DNA of 64,000 nt from CAVYWD01 sp963772225. Lineage in GTDB: Bacteria; Myxococcota; Myxococcia; Myxococcales; UBA5297. The translations under genes and the position numbers were made by a program. Positions 1 through 9,606 of this stretch are shown here, in pieces; positions within the stretch are counted from its first letter, which is position 1, and each line of letters begins with the position of its first letter. The notes beneath the pieces are model-generated. The model worked only from the letters and a program-made list of their open reading frames with translations. It did not search any database and was not told the DNA's origin. The DNA is taken from contig CAVYWD010000008.1 of assembly GCA_963772225.1 (NCBI GenBank), positions 62,001 to 126,000 of the forward strand, read 5' to 3'.

Positions 1-160
1 GCGACGCTTGCTCGCCGGGTCGGGGATGGCCTAGCCTCAGCTCGGTTTTGCCAGCAAAGACGCTCGCGTCGGCTCTGCCCCGTAGGACCGTTCGGCGGTC
101 TCCCACCCCTCCCGCTCTCCGACGCCGGCGGGGGAAATGCAGTTCGAAACGCCTACGCTC
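1..160 (+). mobile_element. IS91-like element, right end (RE), partial
   Basis: This terminal sequence recurs at 6527-6633, 21955-22116, 31494-31583, 1764-1833 and inverted at 14757-14925. All copies stop at the same last bases, TTCGAAACGCCTACGCTC or a one-base variant, after which the sequences differ, so base 160 is the outer boundary. In the 6.5 and 22 kb copies the sequence lies directly downstream of an IS91-like transposase C-terminus, which identifies it as the right end of that element. The copy begins at or before the window edge. Confidence 0.75.
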
Positions 161-405
161 TGAAGAAGGCGCCGCGGGGCTACACGAAGAAGCAGCTCGA
201 CGCCCACGAGGCCGACCGGGCCCACCTCAAGGCGGCCCTCGCCGAGTACCGGCGGCAGGCGCACGCGAGTCCAGGGTGGGCGCTCATCCGCACGGTGGGT
301 CCCCGCGGTCAGGAGCGCTCGCGCGACGCCATCCACCAGGACGTCCTGGCCGCGCTCGAGCGCGCCCGCGTCGTGCCCGGATTCTGGCCCCTCGCGCCAC
401 GAGGA
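160..405 (+). pseudogene. Unrecognised coding fragment between two IS91-like ends
   Basis: An open frame of about 82 codons runs from the right end at 160 to the left-end-like sequence near 406. It reads LKKAPRGYTKKQLDAHEADR and continues with an Ala/Arg/Glu-rich helical segment and a FWPLAPRG tail. Codon composition is typical of coding DNA of this genome. There is no start codon and no stop, and both edges coincide with mobile-element termini, so it is the interior of a broken gene. I do not recognise the family. Confidence 0.4.
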
Positions 406-832
406 GTGTCCGAGGGGTTGGATAGGCTCCCTGTGTCGGCGAAGCGAGGGGGCTTCGGGTGGGAGCTGGGGGAGCTGAAAGGGCGTACGAGCGCGAGGAC
501 GGCGCGGCCTTGCGGCCGTTGCCCCTGGGGCACCGCCGCCGTGAGCCCGAGAAAAAGCTGCTGCACCAGCTGGTCTGCGCGCACCTCGACACCATGCTCG
601 CCGAGAGGCGTGCGGACGACCCCGGCAGCTACGGATTGCCGGCCTACGTCGAGCAGGAGTTTCGGCGCTTCATCGACTGTAGGGTCGCCTCTCGCGGCTT
701 CGTGAGACTCTTCTGCGACCGCTGCAAGTAGGAGATGGTCGTCGGGTTCTCATACAAGGGGATGGGATTCTGCCCGTCCTGCCTCGGGCGCAGGATGAAC
801 GACACGGCCGCGCACCTGATCGATAACACTCA
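406..832 (+). pseudogene. IS91-like left end plus transposase N-terminal fragment
   Basis: Bases 406-530 resemble the left ends at 31163 and 38239 (shared GATAGGCTCCC and the block at 484-530, GAGCGCGAGGACGGCGCGGC). The reading frame from 459 then gives LHQLVCAHLDTMLAERRADD, GYGLPAYVEQEFRRFIDC-like text and a CDRC...CPSC zinc-binding pair. This is the N-terminal zinc domain that precedes the HUH nuclease in IS91 transposases. A TAG at 729 interrupts the frame between the two Cys pairs, and similarity ends near 832 at LIDN. The catalytic part is absent, so the copy is dead. Confidence 0.7.
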
Positions 833-973
833 TTCGCGCTGTGCGTGTACATGAAAAGATAGCTGATGCGCGCAACGCAGCCAATCTTCCTTGTTGCATA
901 CACTGCGCGGCGTTTTCACGCACGAGTTCATTGTCTCGCTAAAGAATGAACACTCGTTTTCAAATAGCGACGG

Positions 974-1641
974 CTATCGCTCCGATACCACCGGCGCCTG
1001 CCCAACATACTTGGCGCTCTCGACACAGTCGATCGTGAAACGCGCCACGTTCATGCGGCTGATCATCATCGGCGGCTTGGGCGTACGTGCATCGCCTACC
1101 ACCAGCCGCTTGTCGCCCGACGCATTGGACAAACCCACCGCGCGTACCAATGTCCAGTCGATTCCGGACGTGGTGCGAATATAGGCGTCCGTTGCGTCAT
1201 GATCGGCATAGGCAATGCCGACGTTGCTGTTGCGAATCAGGAAACGTGTGATCCACGGTGTATCGGGGAAGCTGTCGGCGGCGCCCAGGGCGGACACGAT
1301 GACAATCCGCCGCACGCCAGCCGACTGCATCGCAGCGACCGTGTTGCGCACCGAGGTTTCGACCAGCTTGGTCGGGCTCTTCGGCTTGGCCCATGGGAAG
1401 CCCATGGGAAGTCCGAAGTGCGCTGATTGTTAAGTGCCACCAGCACCGCATCGCAGCCGACGATAGCATCGGCGATATCCTTACCGCTTTCCGGCGTGCC
1501 CGTTTTCACCGTCAGCCCGGCACGCGCCGGCAGCTTGGCAGGATCGCGCACCAGTGCCACCACTGAATGTCCGCGCCGCAGTGCTTCGTCGACCGCCAGC
1601 ACACCGGTTCGTCCGGTTGCCCCGAGTATCAAAAATTTCAT
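974..1641 (-). pseudogene. NAD(P)-binding SDR/NmrA-type oxidoreductase, frameshifted
   Basis: The N-terminus MKFLILGATGRTG is the glycine-rich Rossmann nucleotide-binding motif of atypical short-chain dehydrogenases (NmrA-like, 'NAD(P)H-binding' family). The C-terminal half (RRIVIVSALGAAD, then VGDARTPKPPMMISRMNVA) follows in another frame. An exact 11-bp tandem duplication, CCCATGGGAAG at 1390-1400 and 1401-1411, explains the shift. Removing one copy restores a protein of about 218 residues, normal for the family. Base composition is lower in GC than the surroundings and the protein resembles gamma/betaproteobacterial homologues, which suggests transfer. No operon partner survives. Confidence 0.8.
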
Positions 1642-1763
1642 GCGGTCACCTTGCCGCTAGCGGCCAGAAGGCCCTCGAGAGCCTCGTTGCGCGGGCGCCG
1701 ATGGGCCGGGTCGTCGGCCCGACGATACACGACCTGGGCGAGCTCGGACCTCAGCTGCGCCTC
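1642..1763 (-). pseudogene. C-terminal coding fragment of unknown protein
   Basis: On the minus strand the frame LRSELAQVVYRRADDPAHRR...ALEGLLAASGKVTA ends in a stop a few bases upstream of the reductase start. Its beginning is cut by the IS91-like right end at 1764. It looks like the last 35 to 40 residues of a helical protein, but the family cannot be named. Confidence 0.3.
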
Positions 1764-1833
1764 GGCGGCGGTCTCCCACCCCTCCCGCTCTCCGACGCCG
1801 GCGGGGGAAATGCAGTTCGAAACGCCTACGCTC
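1764..1833 (+). mobile_element. IS91-like element, right-end fragment
   Basis: These 70 bases are nearly identical to the outer part of the right end at 90-160 and stop at the same terminal CTACGCTC. The inner part of the end and the transposase are missing, so this is a solo terminus left by deletion or recombination. Confidence 0.7.
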
Positions 1834-1905
1834 AGCCCGCGCACGCATTGAAGCCGTGCACGGGCGCAACGAGCGCTCCCTGAACCCTGACAAAGCGACT
1901 CAGGA

Positions 1906-2072
1906 CGAGGCTCGAGACCATCGGCAAGAGGCGCCGCCTGCGCCATGCGTGGCCTTCGCCCGGTGAAGCTCGGCAAGGAGCTCTTCGACCGGACCTCCAA
2001 GCCTCCCCGCTCTAGCGCCTACGTCAAGAACGCCCTCTCGTGTGCTTCGTGCCATCCAGACTCCGGGGCCCA
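1906..2072 (+). pseudogene. c-type cytochrome fragment
   Basis: The frame at 1945-2070 reads LGKELFDRTSKPPRSSAYVK followed by NALSCASCHPDSG. The CASCH heme-binding motif and the preceding G-x-x-LF...YV-x-N-x-LSC pattern match the first heme domain of class I c-type cytochromes of the SoxA/DHC/thiosulfate-oxidation type. Neither a signal peptide nor the distal Met ligand region is present. It is truncated upstream near the right end at 1833 and downstream near 2072, where the neighbouring minus-strand gene's 3' flank begins. Confidence 0.5.
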
Positions 2073-2132
2073 TCCGACGGCGGCGACGCCGCGGCGGCGC
2101 CCATCATTGGCCGCTCACGGGCCGCCCGCGCG

Positions 2133-3796
2133 CTACGGCAGCGCGAGCGCCGCGGGCGGAGCGATGTCGGGCATGGCGCCGATGGCGCCCAGCGAGACCG
2201 AGATCGCTCGTCACGTCGTGCGGCGTGAGCGCCTCCAGCGCCGCGTTCGAGCTCGCGGTCGCCGAGTAGACGAAGTGGGTGGCGGCGGTGTCGGAGGCGT
2301 CGCAGGTGGCCGTCGGCGCGTAGGTGATGTGGTCCTCCGTCGGCACGAAGTGCCCCGTCCCGGCGTCGCGCCGCATGGCCTGTGCTTGGACCCTGGTCGT
2401 TGTCGTGCCCGGCCAGCAGGACATCCCGGAGATCGAGCCGAGCCCCGTGTCCACGGTGGACGGACCGTACCCGAAGTAGCCGAACCCCGAGTCCTGAGCG
2501 CTGCTCGCGCCCGCCTCGGTGTGCACTTCGAACACCTGGGTCGGGGAGACGGCGCTCGGGCCGGCCTGCCAGGCGTGGACGAGCGAGCCGAGCCCCGTGG
2601 CGACGTCGAGCTGGGCGCGCTCGAAGTTCTCGCTGCCCCACTCGCCCGTGCTCGTCCCTGCGAGCGCTGCGACCTCGTCGAACCGGTAGGTGCCGCTCGC
2701 GTCGAAGAGCACGTCGTCGCCCGCCGCGGCAGTTGGCGTCAGGCCGGAGCGCAGCTCGTAGCCGAGCGCCCCGCCGGCGAGCTGGTAGGCGACGGAGAAC
2801 CCGCGGCGCCCCTCGCCGTCGAGGTCCAGCCAGCCGTGGAGCTGGCCAATCGCGTCGCCGCTGGCCTTGGGCGCATGGGTGAGCACGGCGGATATCGGGA
2901 TGGGCGCGTCCGATAAAGCGGATGACGACACGCTCCCGGCCAGGGAGATGCGCCAGGTGCGGGTGCCGTCGGGCTGGTCGGGGAGCCGCTCCAGCCGCGC
3001 CACGTCGAAGCGCGCCCCCGCGACGTTTGCGGAGAGGACGCTCGCCATGTCGATCGACGCCCCCACGGCGAGCGGCGCGGCGTCGTTGGAGCTGCCTTCG
3101 CTCGCGCCGGCGTCGCTGGAGCCAACATCGCTGGCGCCGACGTCGCTGGAGCCCGCGTCGCTGGAGCCCGCGTCGCTCGCGCCCGACGAGGCGGTGGCTT
3201 CCGGGGCGCTCACGTTGGCGGCGCAAATCATCCCGACCATGAGGGTCAGGCACGAGTTCACGAGAGTGCTCGCGTTCGTGACCGCGGCGTTCATGGTGGC
3301 CGCGGTGCACGCCTCCCCCGTCGCGCTCTCGGTGGAGTCCCACACGCCGATGGAGGTGGTGCAGCCGTTGCCCTCGCCCGTGACCGGGCAGCCCTGCTGC
3401 GACATCCAGCCGGTCGGCACGTCCGGCTTGTCGAGGAAGTAGAATCGTCTTTCCGTAGCACTGCGTGACCGCGCGCTCCGGAACGAACAGGATGTCGGCC
3501 AGGCAGTCGGAGGTCGTCGTCTTGTGGAGCCTGCCATCGAGCGCGGCGAGCTGCTCGGTGAGGCTCACGGCGGGGGACGGCCCGGGCGGCGCCGCCGCCG
3601 TCGACTCGCCGGAGCGCGGCGGGAGCGCGCGCGAGGCCGCGCGACCCGCGCTCGCGGAGCTCCTGCCGGCGACGGGCGATGCCAGGGCGAGCTTTGGCGC
3701 CGCGGTGTCGAACCGGCTCCCCCGGGGCGCCGAGCCCTTGCAGCTCGGGAGCGCCAGCGCGAGACAGGCGACCAGGATCAGCGGGCGACGGGACAT
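2133..3796 (-). pseudogene. Secreted lipoprotein with DAG-type linker, two frameshifts
   Basis: The start MSRRPLILVACLALALPSC has a type II signal peptide and lipobox (LPSC), preceded by AAGGAGG at good spacing. A Ser/Asp/Ala-Gly repeat linker follows (ASDAGSSDAGSSDVGASD, about 3110-3190), then a beta-rich domain of about 300 residues that I do not recognise. Frame changes occur near 3445 (GGAAAGACG) and near 2205. Joining the three frames gives a continuous protein of about 553 residues ending MPDIAPPAALALP. The exact repair by single-base changes suggests either sequencing indels or very recent inactivation. It is probably an outer-membrane surface lipoprotein. Confidence 0.55.
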
Positions 3797-4361
3797 GACC
3801 GACCTCCTTGCGGCGACCACTCCCTCCCGATGCAAGAACCGGCCTCCCCGTGCCGGGCGGGAGAGCGGCGGTTTCCGGCGCGCGCCCGCTCACACCCGGG
3901 CGTGGGTCGCGCGCGCGCACGGGTGCCTCCCGGACCCGCCGGCCGCGCTCCCGAGCCGACCCGGTCGGCTGGCCTGTCCGAATACTTCACCCGGTCCTAC
4001 GTCGCCACGGACCTCGGACGAGGCCTCGCCACTCGTCGTCATCGGGCTCAGTGAAGGCACCAAGCCCGGGCCGTATCTGCTCGGCCCCACCCGGCCTCCA
4101 CGAACTGCATGGCTTTGGGGTCGGCATTCAAATGAGAGAAGCGCTGACGAATCTACTTTCATTTGGATGAAGAATCGCACTTCACCGGCTTCGCAACCTT
4201 ATTCTGAAAAGCAAGATATCCAAGCAGGCCGCCGCTTTGCAGAGCATGTCTTTGGAGGCTGCCGCGCTTTCTCGGTGAGACCGCCGCTCTTGGAGGCCGG
4301 GCGAAAACGCACTTCGAACCGCCTTCGCCCGAGCCGGACGGGGCGAGGCCTCGTGGCCGCT
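3797..4361. other. Intergenic region, no gene recognised
   Basis: These 565 bases separate the start of the 3796 lipoprotein from the 3' end of the TetR gene. The part from 4130 to 4260 is clearly less GC-rich than its surroundings. A string CACTTCGAACCGCCTTCGCCC at 4311-4331 vaguely resembles the IS91-like tip but is too divergent to call. Confidence 0.4.
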
Positions 4362-4994
4362 TCAGCTACGAGGTCCCTCGCCGGCCAGGGATTCCAGATA
4401 GACCCGGAGCATCCGCTTCATCTCCGCGATCAGCTGCCGGCGATCGGCAGGCTGCTCCTCGGAGGACGCTGCGGCGATCATCGCCTTGACGTTGGCCTTG
4501 CAGACCGCCGCGGCGAGCCGCGCCCGCTCCTGGCCGAGCTTCGGAAACACGCGCCGAAAGACCGCCGCCAGCCGCTCGACGAGCTCGCGATCGGAGCAGG
4601 AGGTCGCGGCGGCGATGTCGGCGCATCCGTCGGCGGCCAAGAAGAGGTGCGCCCAGGCCGGGCTCTTGAGGTGAAGCTCGAGGAACGGGTCCACGAGCCG
4701 ATCGATGAGCACCGGGAGCGGCAGGTAGACCACGTCCTCGTTGAAGACCCGGTCATAGAGGGCCCGCACCTGGCTGTGGCGGCGCTCCTCCAGGGCACGC
4801 AGGATGGCCTGCTTGTCGGAAAAGTAACGGTAGAGCGACCCGATGGAGACGCCAGCGCGCTCGGCGATGGCGTTCGTCGTCGCCGACTCATCGCTGGTCC
4901 GGGCGATGCCTCCGCCGCGGCCTCCAGCAGTCGATCGACCCGTTCGCGGCTGCGCGATTGCCGGGGGGGCAGCCCGAGCTGAGCGATCGCTCAC
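4362..4994 (-). CDS. TetR/AcrR family transcriptional regulator
   Basis: The N-terminal helix-turn-helix reads AIAERAGVSIGSLYRYFSDK, the classical TetR DNA-recognition helix, and is followed by an alpha-helical ligand domain of about 150 residues. It is most like AcrR-type repressors. The region before the helix-turn-helix reads sensibly only in the neighbouring frame (RQSRSRERVDRLLEAAAEA). Two compensating single-base shifts, at the seven-G run at 4959-4965 and near 4905, therefore corrupt about 18 residues. GTG at 4994 is taken as the start; it sits on a perfect palindrome that may be the protein's own operator. The regulated gene is not evident. Confidence 0.75.
   Translation of the reverse strand: MSDRSARAAPPAIAQPRTGRSTAGGRGGGIARTSDESATTNAIAERAGVSIGSLYRYFSDKQAILRALEERRHSQVRALYDRVFNEDVVYLPLPVLIDRLVDPFLELHLKSPAWAHLFLAADGCADIAAATSCSDRELVERLAAVFRRVFPKLGQERARLAAAVCKANVKAMIAAASSEEQPADRRQLIAEMKRMLRVYLESLAGEGPRS
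4980..4993. promoter_or_regulatory. 14-bp palindrome, candidate TetR operator
   Basis: TGAGCGATCGCTCA is a perfect inverted repeat at the 5' end of the TetR gene. Its length and symmetry fit a dimeric TetR-family binding site and would allow autorepression. It overlaps the GTG chosen as the start, so the true start may lie slightly downstream. Confidence 0.4.
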
Positions 4995-5250
4995 TTTGTC
5001 TTGACGGACGTGAGTCTTCGCTCGCATATGTCGCTCAAACGCGAGGACATACTCTCATGCTATCGACGCCGTCCGGGGTGGTCAATGCGGGCCCGCCGTC
5101 TCCGAGCGCGGCCGAGCTCTTTGGCGGCGGCCTGTTCGAGATCCACCCCGCGGCGGCGTCGAGATCCACTTGGACCGGTTGACGGTGGTCGAGGCGTGAG
5201 GTCCGAGCCGAGAAGTATCGGGGCGTTGTTTCCGGCGGGACGTTCGATGG

Positions 5251-5430
5251 ATGCGTCCTCGAAAGGCCATCCCGAGTCGAAGGTGCTCCCCATGCGGCAA
5301 TGACCCGGATCCGCGGGCCGCGAAGACGCAGGTCGCGTGCTGTCCGAAGTGTCGAGCCAAGCTGCGCAATCAGCAGGCAAGGGCGCGTCGCGCCGCGAAC
5401 GCCGAGAAGTACCACGCTCTCTCGCCCGAC
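5251..5430 (+). pseudogene. Zinc-ribbon-like fragment fused in frame to transposase relic
   Basis: The frame reads RRCSPCGNDP, then VACCPKCRAKLRNQQARARR and ANAEKY. Two CxxC-type pairs and a basic helix give it the look of a small zinc-binding protein. It runs without a stop straight into HALSPDAVFVEGEE, the HUH-side sequence of the IS91-like transposase. The join lies exactly at the histidine-rich motif, so the real N-terminal half of the transposase has been replaced. The upstream part has no recognised family. Confidence 0.35.
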
Positions 5431-6483
5431 GCGGTCTTCGTAGAGGGCGAGGAGGGCGACCTCGAGCCCTGGCGACTGCCGCAACCCAAGCGAGAGGAGA
5501 TCGAAAAGCGGGTCGAGCGCATCGCGTGGCGGACGCTGGCGATGCTGAAGCAGGAGGTGGGGGAGGATCTGCGGCTGGATGCGCTCTTCTCGACTGCGAG
5601 CTGGCATTAAACAGCAGCTGAGCTTCTCGGCGATGGCCGAGCCGTCGGAGGAACGGGTGGGAAAGCTGTCCGCGCGGTGCGAAGGCTTCTCGCTGCAGGC
5701 AGGCGGCTATCGGCGAGCAGCAAGCCCATCGCCAGAGCACGCCAGTGCCTCGCACCCGGTCGACCGGAGCGCCCCCAGCCGCCACCGTCTGCTGGGCGGC
5801 GCTCACGGCCGCTCGCCCAGCCTCCTCGCGGGGACTCGGGCGAAATCTGCTCAGGTCCGGAACATGCTCTTGAATCTCCAGGATATCGAGATCGGGTGAG
5901 GCCAAGACGGGCCAAGACGGGTCATCGGAGGGCCGATTCAACCTCGTCGGAACATCACCACCTGTAGTTGTCGCTCATTTACTCACGCCCGGCTGCTGGA
6001 GCGAAAGGCGACTGAACGCCGGTAGGAAGCCATCAGCTTCTCGCTCCACTACTACGGCGGCTTCGCCAGCCATGCGACCCTGCGCAGTCGGCTCGTCCCG
6101 CGCAGCCCGAAGGTCCGCCGGCGCTGCCGAGGTGCGCCGCGGCCCCAAGGCCAGCTCGAGCTGGAGCTCCCTGCGCGCATGCCGAGCTTCGGCGACCCGG
6201 TGGATCTGCTGCAGCTGGTCACGGTGCCGGCCCCACGAGCCAGGGAGCTGGACTGGCCGTCTCTCTTGAGGCGAACGTTCGCGACGGAGATCTTCAACTG
6301 TGACTGCGGCGGGCGCCGCCGAGTGGTGGCGACCGTGAGCGACCGAGCCAAAGCGGTCGAGATACTCGGGAAGCTGGGGTTGCCCACGCGGGGCCGACGA
6401 TCGCGCGCGCTCGCGGGCCGCCGCACCAGGAAAAGCTGTTCGACCGGCCATCCGGCGACTTCGCCGCCGACCCGATCTACTAA
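5431..6483 (+). pseudogene. IS91-like (Y2/HUH) transposase relic with foreign insert
   Basis: Pieces in different frames match the C-terminal two thirds of IS91 transposases: HALSPDAVFVE, EEIEKRVERI...LAMLKQEVG, HYYGGFASHATLRSRLVP and LDWPSLLRRTFATEIFNCDC with the late CGGRRRVVATV zinc-like motif. Comparison with the relic at 40144-40893 shows a stop (TAA at 5608), a loss of similarity from about 5715 to 6033 (foreign DNA), then renewed similarity to 6483. The foreign stretch has its own minus-strand frame starting MNRPSDDPSWPVLASPDLDI, perhaps the first 70 codons of another broken gene. The copy is inactive. Confidence 0.7.
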
Positions 6484-6633
6484 GGACGGCCGAACACCTA
6501 TCCCAAGACGGCGAAGGCAGATCGGCGACGCTTGCTCGCCGGGTCGGGGATGGCCTAGCACCGTTCGGCGATCTCCCACCCCTCCCGCTCTCCGACGCCG
6601 GCGGGGAAAATGCAATTCGAAACGCCTACGCTC
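6484..6633 (+). mobile_element. IS91-like element, right end
   Basis: This begins right after the transposase stop region and contains the GCGACGCTTGCTCGCCGGGT block and the shared CTCCCACCCCTCCCGCTC block, ending at the family terminus CTACGCTC at 6633. Compared with the copy at 1-160 it lacks about 50 bases in the middle. Confidence 0.7.
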
Positions 6634-7094
6634 GACAGCTCTCCTTGGAACCTGGCTCGGCAAAGAACTTGACTCAACTGCATCGACTTCCGTCGCTCAA
6701 GGCCTCTCGCTGAAGCCTGTAACGAAAGTCGGCCCAGGCATTATTGGCCGAGAGTGCCGCCTGGGTCCGCCTGGGTCAGGCTGATTCAATGCGCGGTGTA
6801 ATGCATATTGTACGTTGCCATCTCCCCTCGATGAACCCATTCGCGAGAGCGACTTCTACGAGCCGTTCGCGGACGTCGAGGAGCCCTGCCGGACAGGTTT
6901 GGGTCCGCACAGCGTCCGCTGCGAACCGGGCCGCTGCCAGGGGAGAGCGGCCATCCCTTTGCCAGGTGGTCCGGGCTCTTGACCCGAAGCGCGCTCCCGC
7001 CGCTCTCTAGGATGATCATCGGGCGGCCTCCTGCGCTCTGAGTGGGCTCGGAGCTCAGCACCTCGTGCCCGCAACGGACTGGCGCTGAGCGAAC
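6634..7094. other. Intergenic region, no gene recognised
   Basis: These 461 bases lie between the IS91-like right end and the beta-helix lipoprotein. Short frames exist on both strands, but none shows a start with a ribosome site or a recognisable motif. The promoter of the 7095 gene should lie here, but no convincing -35/-10 pair was found. Confidence 0.4.
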
Positions 7095-9113
7095 ATGATC
7101 CGCGCATCTCATCTGCTGGTCGCTGCAGCGCTGCTCCTGGGCCTCGCCTGCGCGCCCGGGATAGCATTCGACCCCGGCGACCGCTCGACCGGCTCTGACG
7201 CGGGCCGTGACGCGGGGCAAGTCGGCGCCGACGCGGGTGTCGCGACGGACGCATCGACTCCGGCGGACGCGGGCGGCGCGAAAGACGCGGGTGCCACGCC
7301 GGACGGAGGCTCATCGATCGGCCCTGTCGATGGCGGAATCGAGACGAGCGGCCCGCTCTACCTATCGCCGACGGGCGACGACTCGAACCCTGGCACGGTG
7401 GGCAAGCCGTTGCGAACCTTGGCGAAGGCGCGCGACAAGATCCGAAGCTTGAATGGGTCCATGACCGCGGACCTGATGGTCTACCTGCGCGGCGGGACTT
7501 ATCCGTTGACCGAGACTCTCACGTTCACCAATGCTGACTCGGGCCGCGATGGCTTCTATGTCAAATACGTCGCGTATACGGGCGAGCAGCCGCTCGTCAC
7601 GGGCGGAAAGCGGATCACAGGCTGGAAGGTCTCCGACGCAGCCAAGAACATCTACTCGGCCGATGCTGGCACGACGCCGTTCCGACAGCTTTACGTCAAC
7701 GGGGTCAAGGCCGTCCGCGCCCGTACTCCCAACCCGGCAGCCGACGGCGGATTCAACTTTGCTCGCACGACGGGTGTGGACGCGAACGCGCACAATATCC
7801 AAGTGGACAGCTCAGCCATTTCGAATTGGAAGAACTTCACCAAGGTCGAGATGCGCATGATGATCGGCTGGGCCGAGACAGTTCTGCGCCTCGCCTCGTT
7901 CACCACGTCGGGCAACACCGCGTATGTCAAATTCCAGGCGGACGAAGACGCGATCCTATTCCTTCGACCCAATCCCTCGGTGACCCGCGACACGACGACG
8001 CGAAACTATTACTTCGAGAACGCTCTCGAGTTCCTCGATTCGCCGGGAGAGTGGTATCTCGACGAAAGCACCAATACTCTGTACTATATGCCCAGGACGG
8101 GTGAGGACATGAGTACCGTCGCCGTAGTAGCGCCGATGAACGAGACTGTGGTCAGCGTGAAGGGCACCAGCACTACCGACCAGGCGGCGTACATCTGGTT
8201 TCAAGGGCTGACCTTCGCCCATTCGACCTACATGCGTCCGAGCCAGCATGGCTACTTGGACGCGCAGGCCGGGCAATACAACATCACTGTCGATGCGAAC
8301 AACAACCAAACCGTAGGTCACCCGGGTGCGGGCGTGACGGTGACGAATGCCAACCACATCCACTTCGAGCGCAATATTTTCACACAGATGGCCGCGACCG
8401 GCCTCGACTTGGTCTCCGGAACCCACGACAACACGATCGTCGGCAACGTCTTCACCGACATCGGCGGAAGCGGGATTTCAGTCGCCAAGTTCGGGGCGAA
8501 TGAATCAACGGAATATCACGTTCCGTATAACCCAACCGACACCAACGAGATTTGCACCAACGACATCCTGAAGGATAACTACATCCATCACGTGACGACC
8601 GAGATTCAAGGAGCAATCGGCATTGTCGCTGGATACCCACGCGGCCTCCACATCGAGCACAATGAGGTGGCCTACGTGAACTACTCTGGAATCTCCATGG
8701 GCTGGGGCTGGAATGCGTCCGCAAATGCGATGAGCAACAACATCATCCAGTACAACGATATCCACGACGTCACGCAGCTCCTGGCGGATGGCTCGTCAAT
8801 CTATACGCTCGGCAACCAAGGACCGGACTCGCGAGTCGAATACAATTACGTCCATGACTTTGGTCAAAGCAAGTGGGCCGACTTCTGCTGTATCCATGGG
8901 CTCTATTTGGACGAAGGCTCAACCGGCTTTTCGATGCAACACAATCTCATGAGCAACAGCCCGACCGACGTCTTTCAGAACCGCACCGGAACCAACACAG
9001 TGACGGACAACTCGGACAATCCCAGCGGGGCCGCGAACACGAAGGCAACTGCCGGCATCGAGCCCGAGTACACGGACATCAAGAAACTTGTTGCCCCGGT
9101 CCCAACGTTCTGA
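7095..9113 (+). CDS. Right-handed parallel beta-helix lipoprotein
   Basis: A 672-residue secreted lipoprotein. The signal peptide ends in the lipobox LLGLAC (Cys about residue 19). A low-complexity Asp-Ala-Gly linker to about residue 80 is typical of myxobacterial surface proteins. The body starts LYLSPTGDDSNPGTVGKPLRTLAKA, the usual opening of pectate-lyase-like beta-helix proteins (here in two pieces: LYLSPTGDD and GKPLRTLAKARD). Asn-rich PbH1-type rungs follow from about residue 400 to 620 (HIHFERNIFTQ, DNTIVGNVFTDIGGSGIS, NNIIQYNDIHDV). Such proteins bind or cleave polysaccharides; the substrate is not predictable. No strong ribosome site precedes ATG 7095. It appears monocistronic. Confidence 0.85.
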   Translation: MIRASHLLVAAALLLGLACAPGIAFDPGDRSTGSDAGRDAGQVGADAGVATDASTPADAGGAKDAGATPDGGSSIGPVDGGIETSGPLYLSPTGDDSNPGTVGKPLRTLAKARDKIRSLNGSMTADLMVYLRGGTYPLTETLTFTNADSGRDGFYVKYVAYTGEQPLVTGGKRITGWKVSDAAKNIYSADAGTTPFRQLYVNGVKAVRARTPNPAADGGFNFARTTGVDANAHNIQVDSSAISNWKNFTKVEMRMMIGWAETVLRLASFTTSGNTAYVKFQADEDAILFLRPNPSVTRDTTTRNYYFENALEFLDSPGEWYLDESTNTLYYMPRTGEDMSTVAVVAPMNETVVSVKGTSTTDQAAYIWFQGLTFAHSTYMRPSQHGYLDAQAGQYNITVDANNNQTVGHPGAGVTVTNANHIHFERNIFTQMAATGLDLVSGTHDNTIVGNVFTDIGGSGISVAKFGANESTEYHVPYNPTDTNEICTNDILKDNYIHHVTTEIQGAIGIVAGYPRGLHIEHNEVAYVNYSGISMGWGWNASANAMSNNIIQYNDIHDVTQLLADGSSIYTLGNQGPDSRVEYNYVHDFGQSKWADFCCIHGLYLDEGSTGFSMQHNLMSNSPTDVFQNRTGTNTVTDNSDNPSGAANTKATAGIEPEYTDIKKLVAPVPTF

Positions 9114-9540
9114 ACTGCAGTGCTGGCCCTGCCGAGAGCGCTCCCTTCTGCCGGTTCTCCCCGAAGTCGAACTCCTCGAAGCGCCCGGCCGCGAAGTCGT
9201 CGCGGGCGTCGGCAGGCGCGAGAATCCGGACGACCTCGTAGGCGCAGGTGAGGCCGCGCCAGCGGGCCCGGATGAGCTTGAGCGATGGGTCGTCCAGGAC
9301 GCGCAGCGGCTCGGAGTGGGGCTTTGGCGACGCTCATCTCGAGGCGCGTGATGGAGGGCGCCGCGTCCGACGGCCCCCTCGCGCGGCCAGCGGAGCCCTG
9401 GTCGCCCGGGTGGCGGTGCCGCTGCTCGAGATTTACCGGGACCGCGACGAGCTCTTCGTGGAGAGCGTGGAGGGGCTCCTGCTGCACGAGGGCGCCCGGG
9501 CGGCGCCGGCGCCGCATCGCAGCGCATCAACGCATCAACG
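9114..9540. other. Gene-remnant stretch
   Basis: Two coding-like shreds lie here. On the minus strand, about 9120-9330, a frame contains EPLRVLDDPSLKLIRARWRG and ARDDFAAGRFEEFDFGENR before a stop. On the plus strand, about 9385-9510, a frame contains ALVARVAVPLLEIYRDRDEL and ESVEGLLLHEGA. Neither has a start or a recognised family. They look like debris of two different genes. Confidence 0.3.
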
Positions 9541-9606
9541 AGGCCGCGCGGCCCCTTCCCGGGGGCCACGGCGCGCGGCAATGCTCCAATGCTCGCTGAG
9601 CCAGGC

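Noticed and set aside
4311..4331. CACTTCGAACCGCCTTCGCCC as another IS91-like terminus
   Set aside because: It differs from the consensus tip at several positions and has none of the adjacent blocks.
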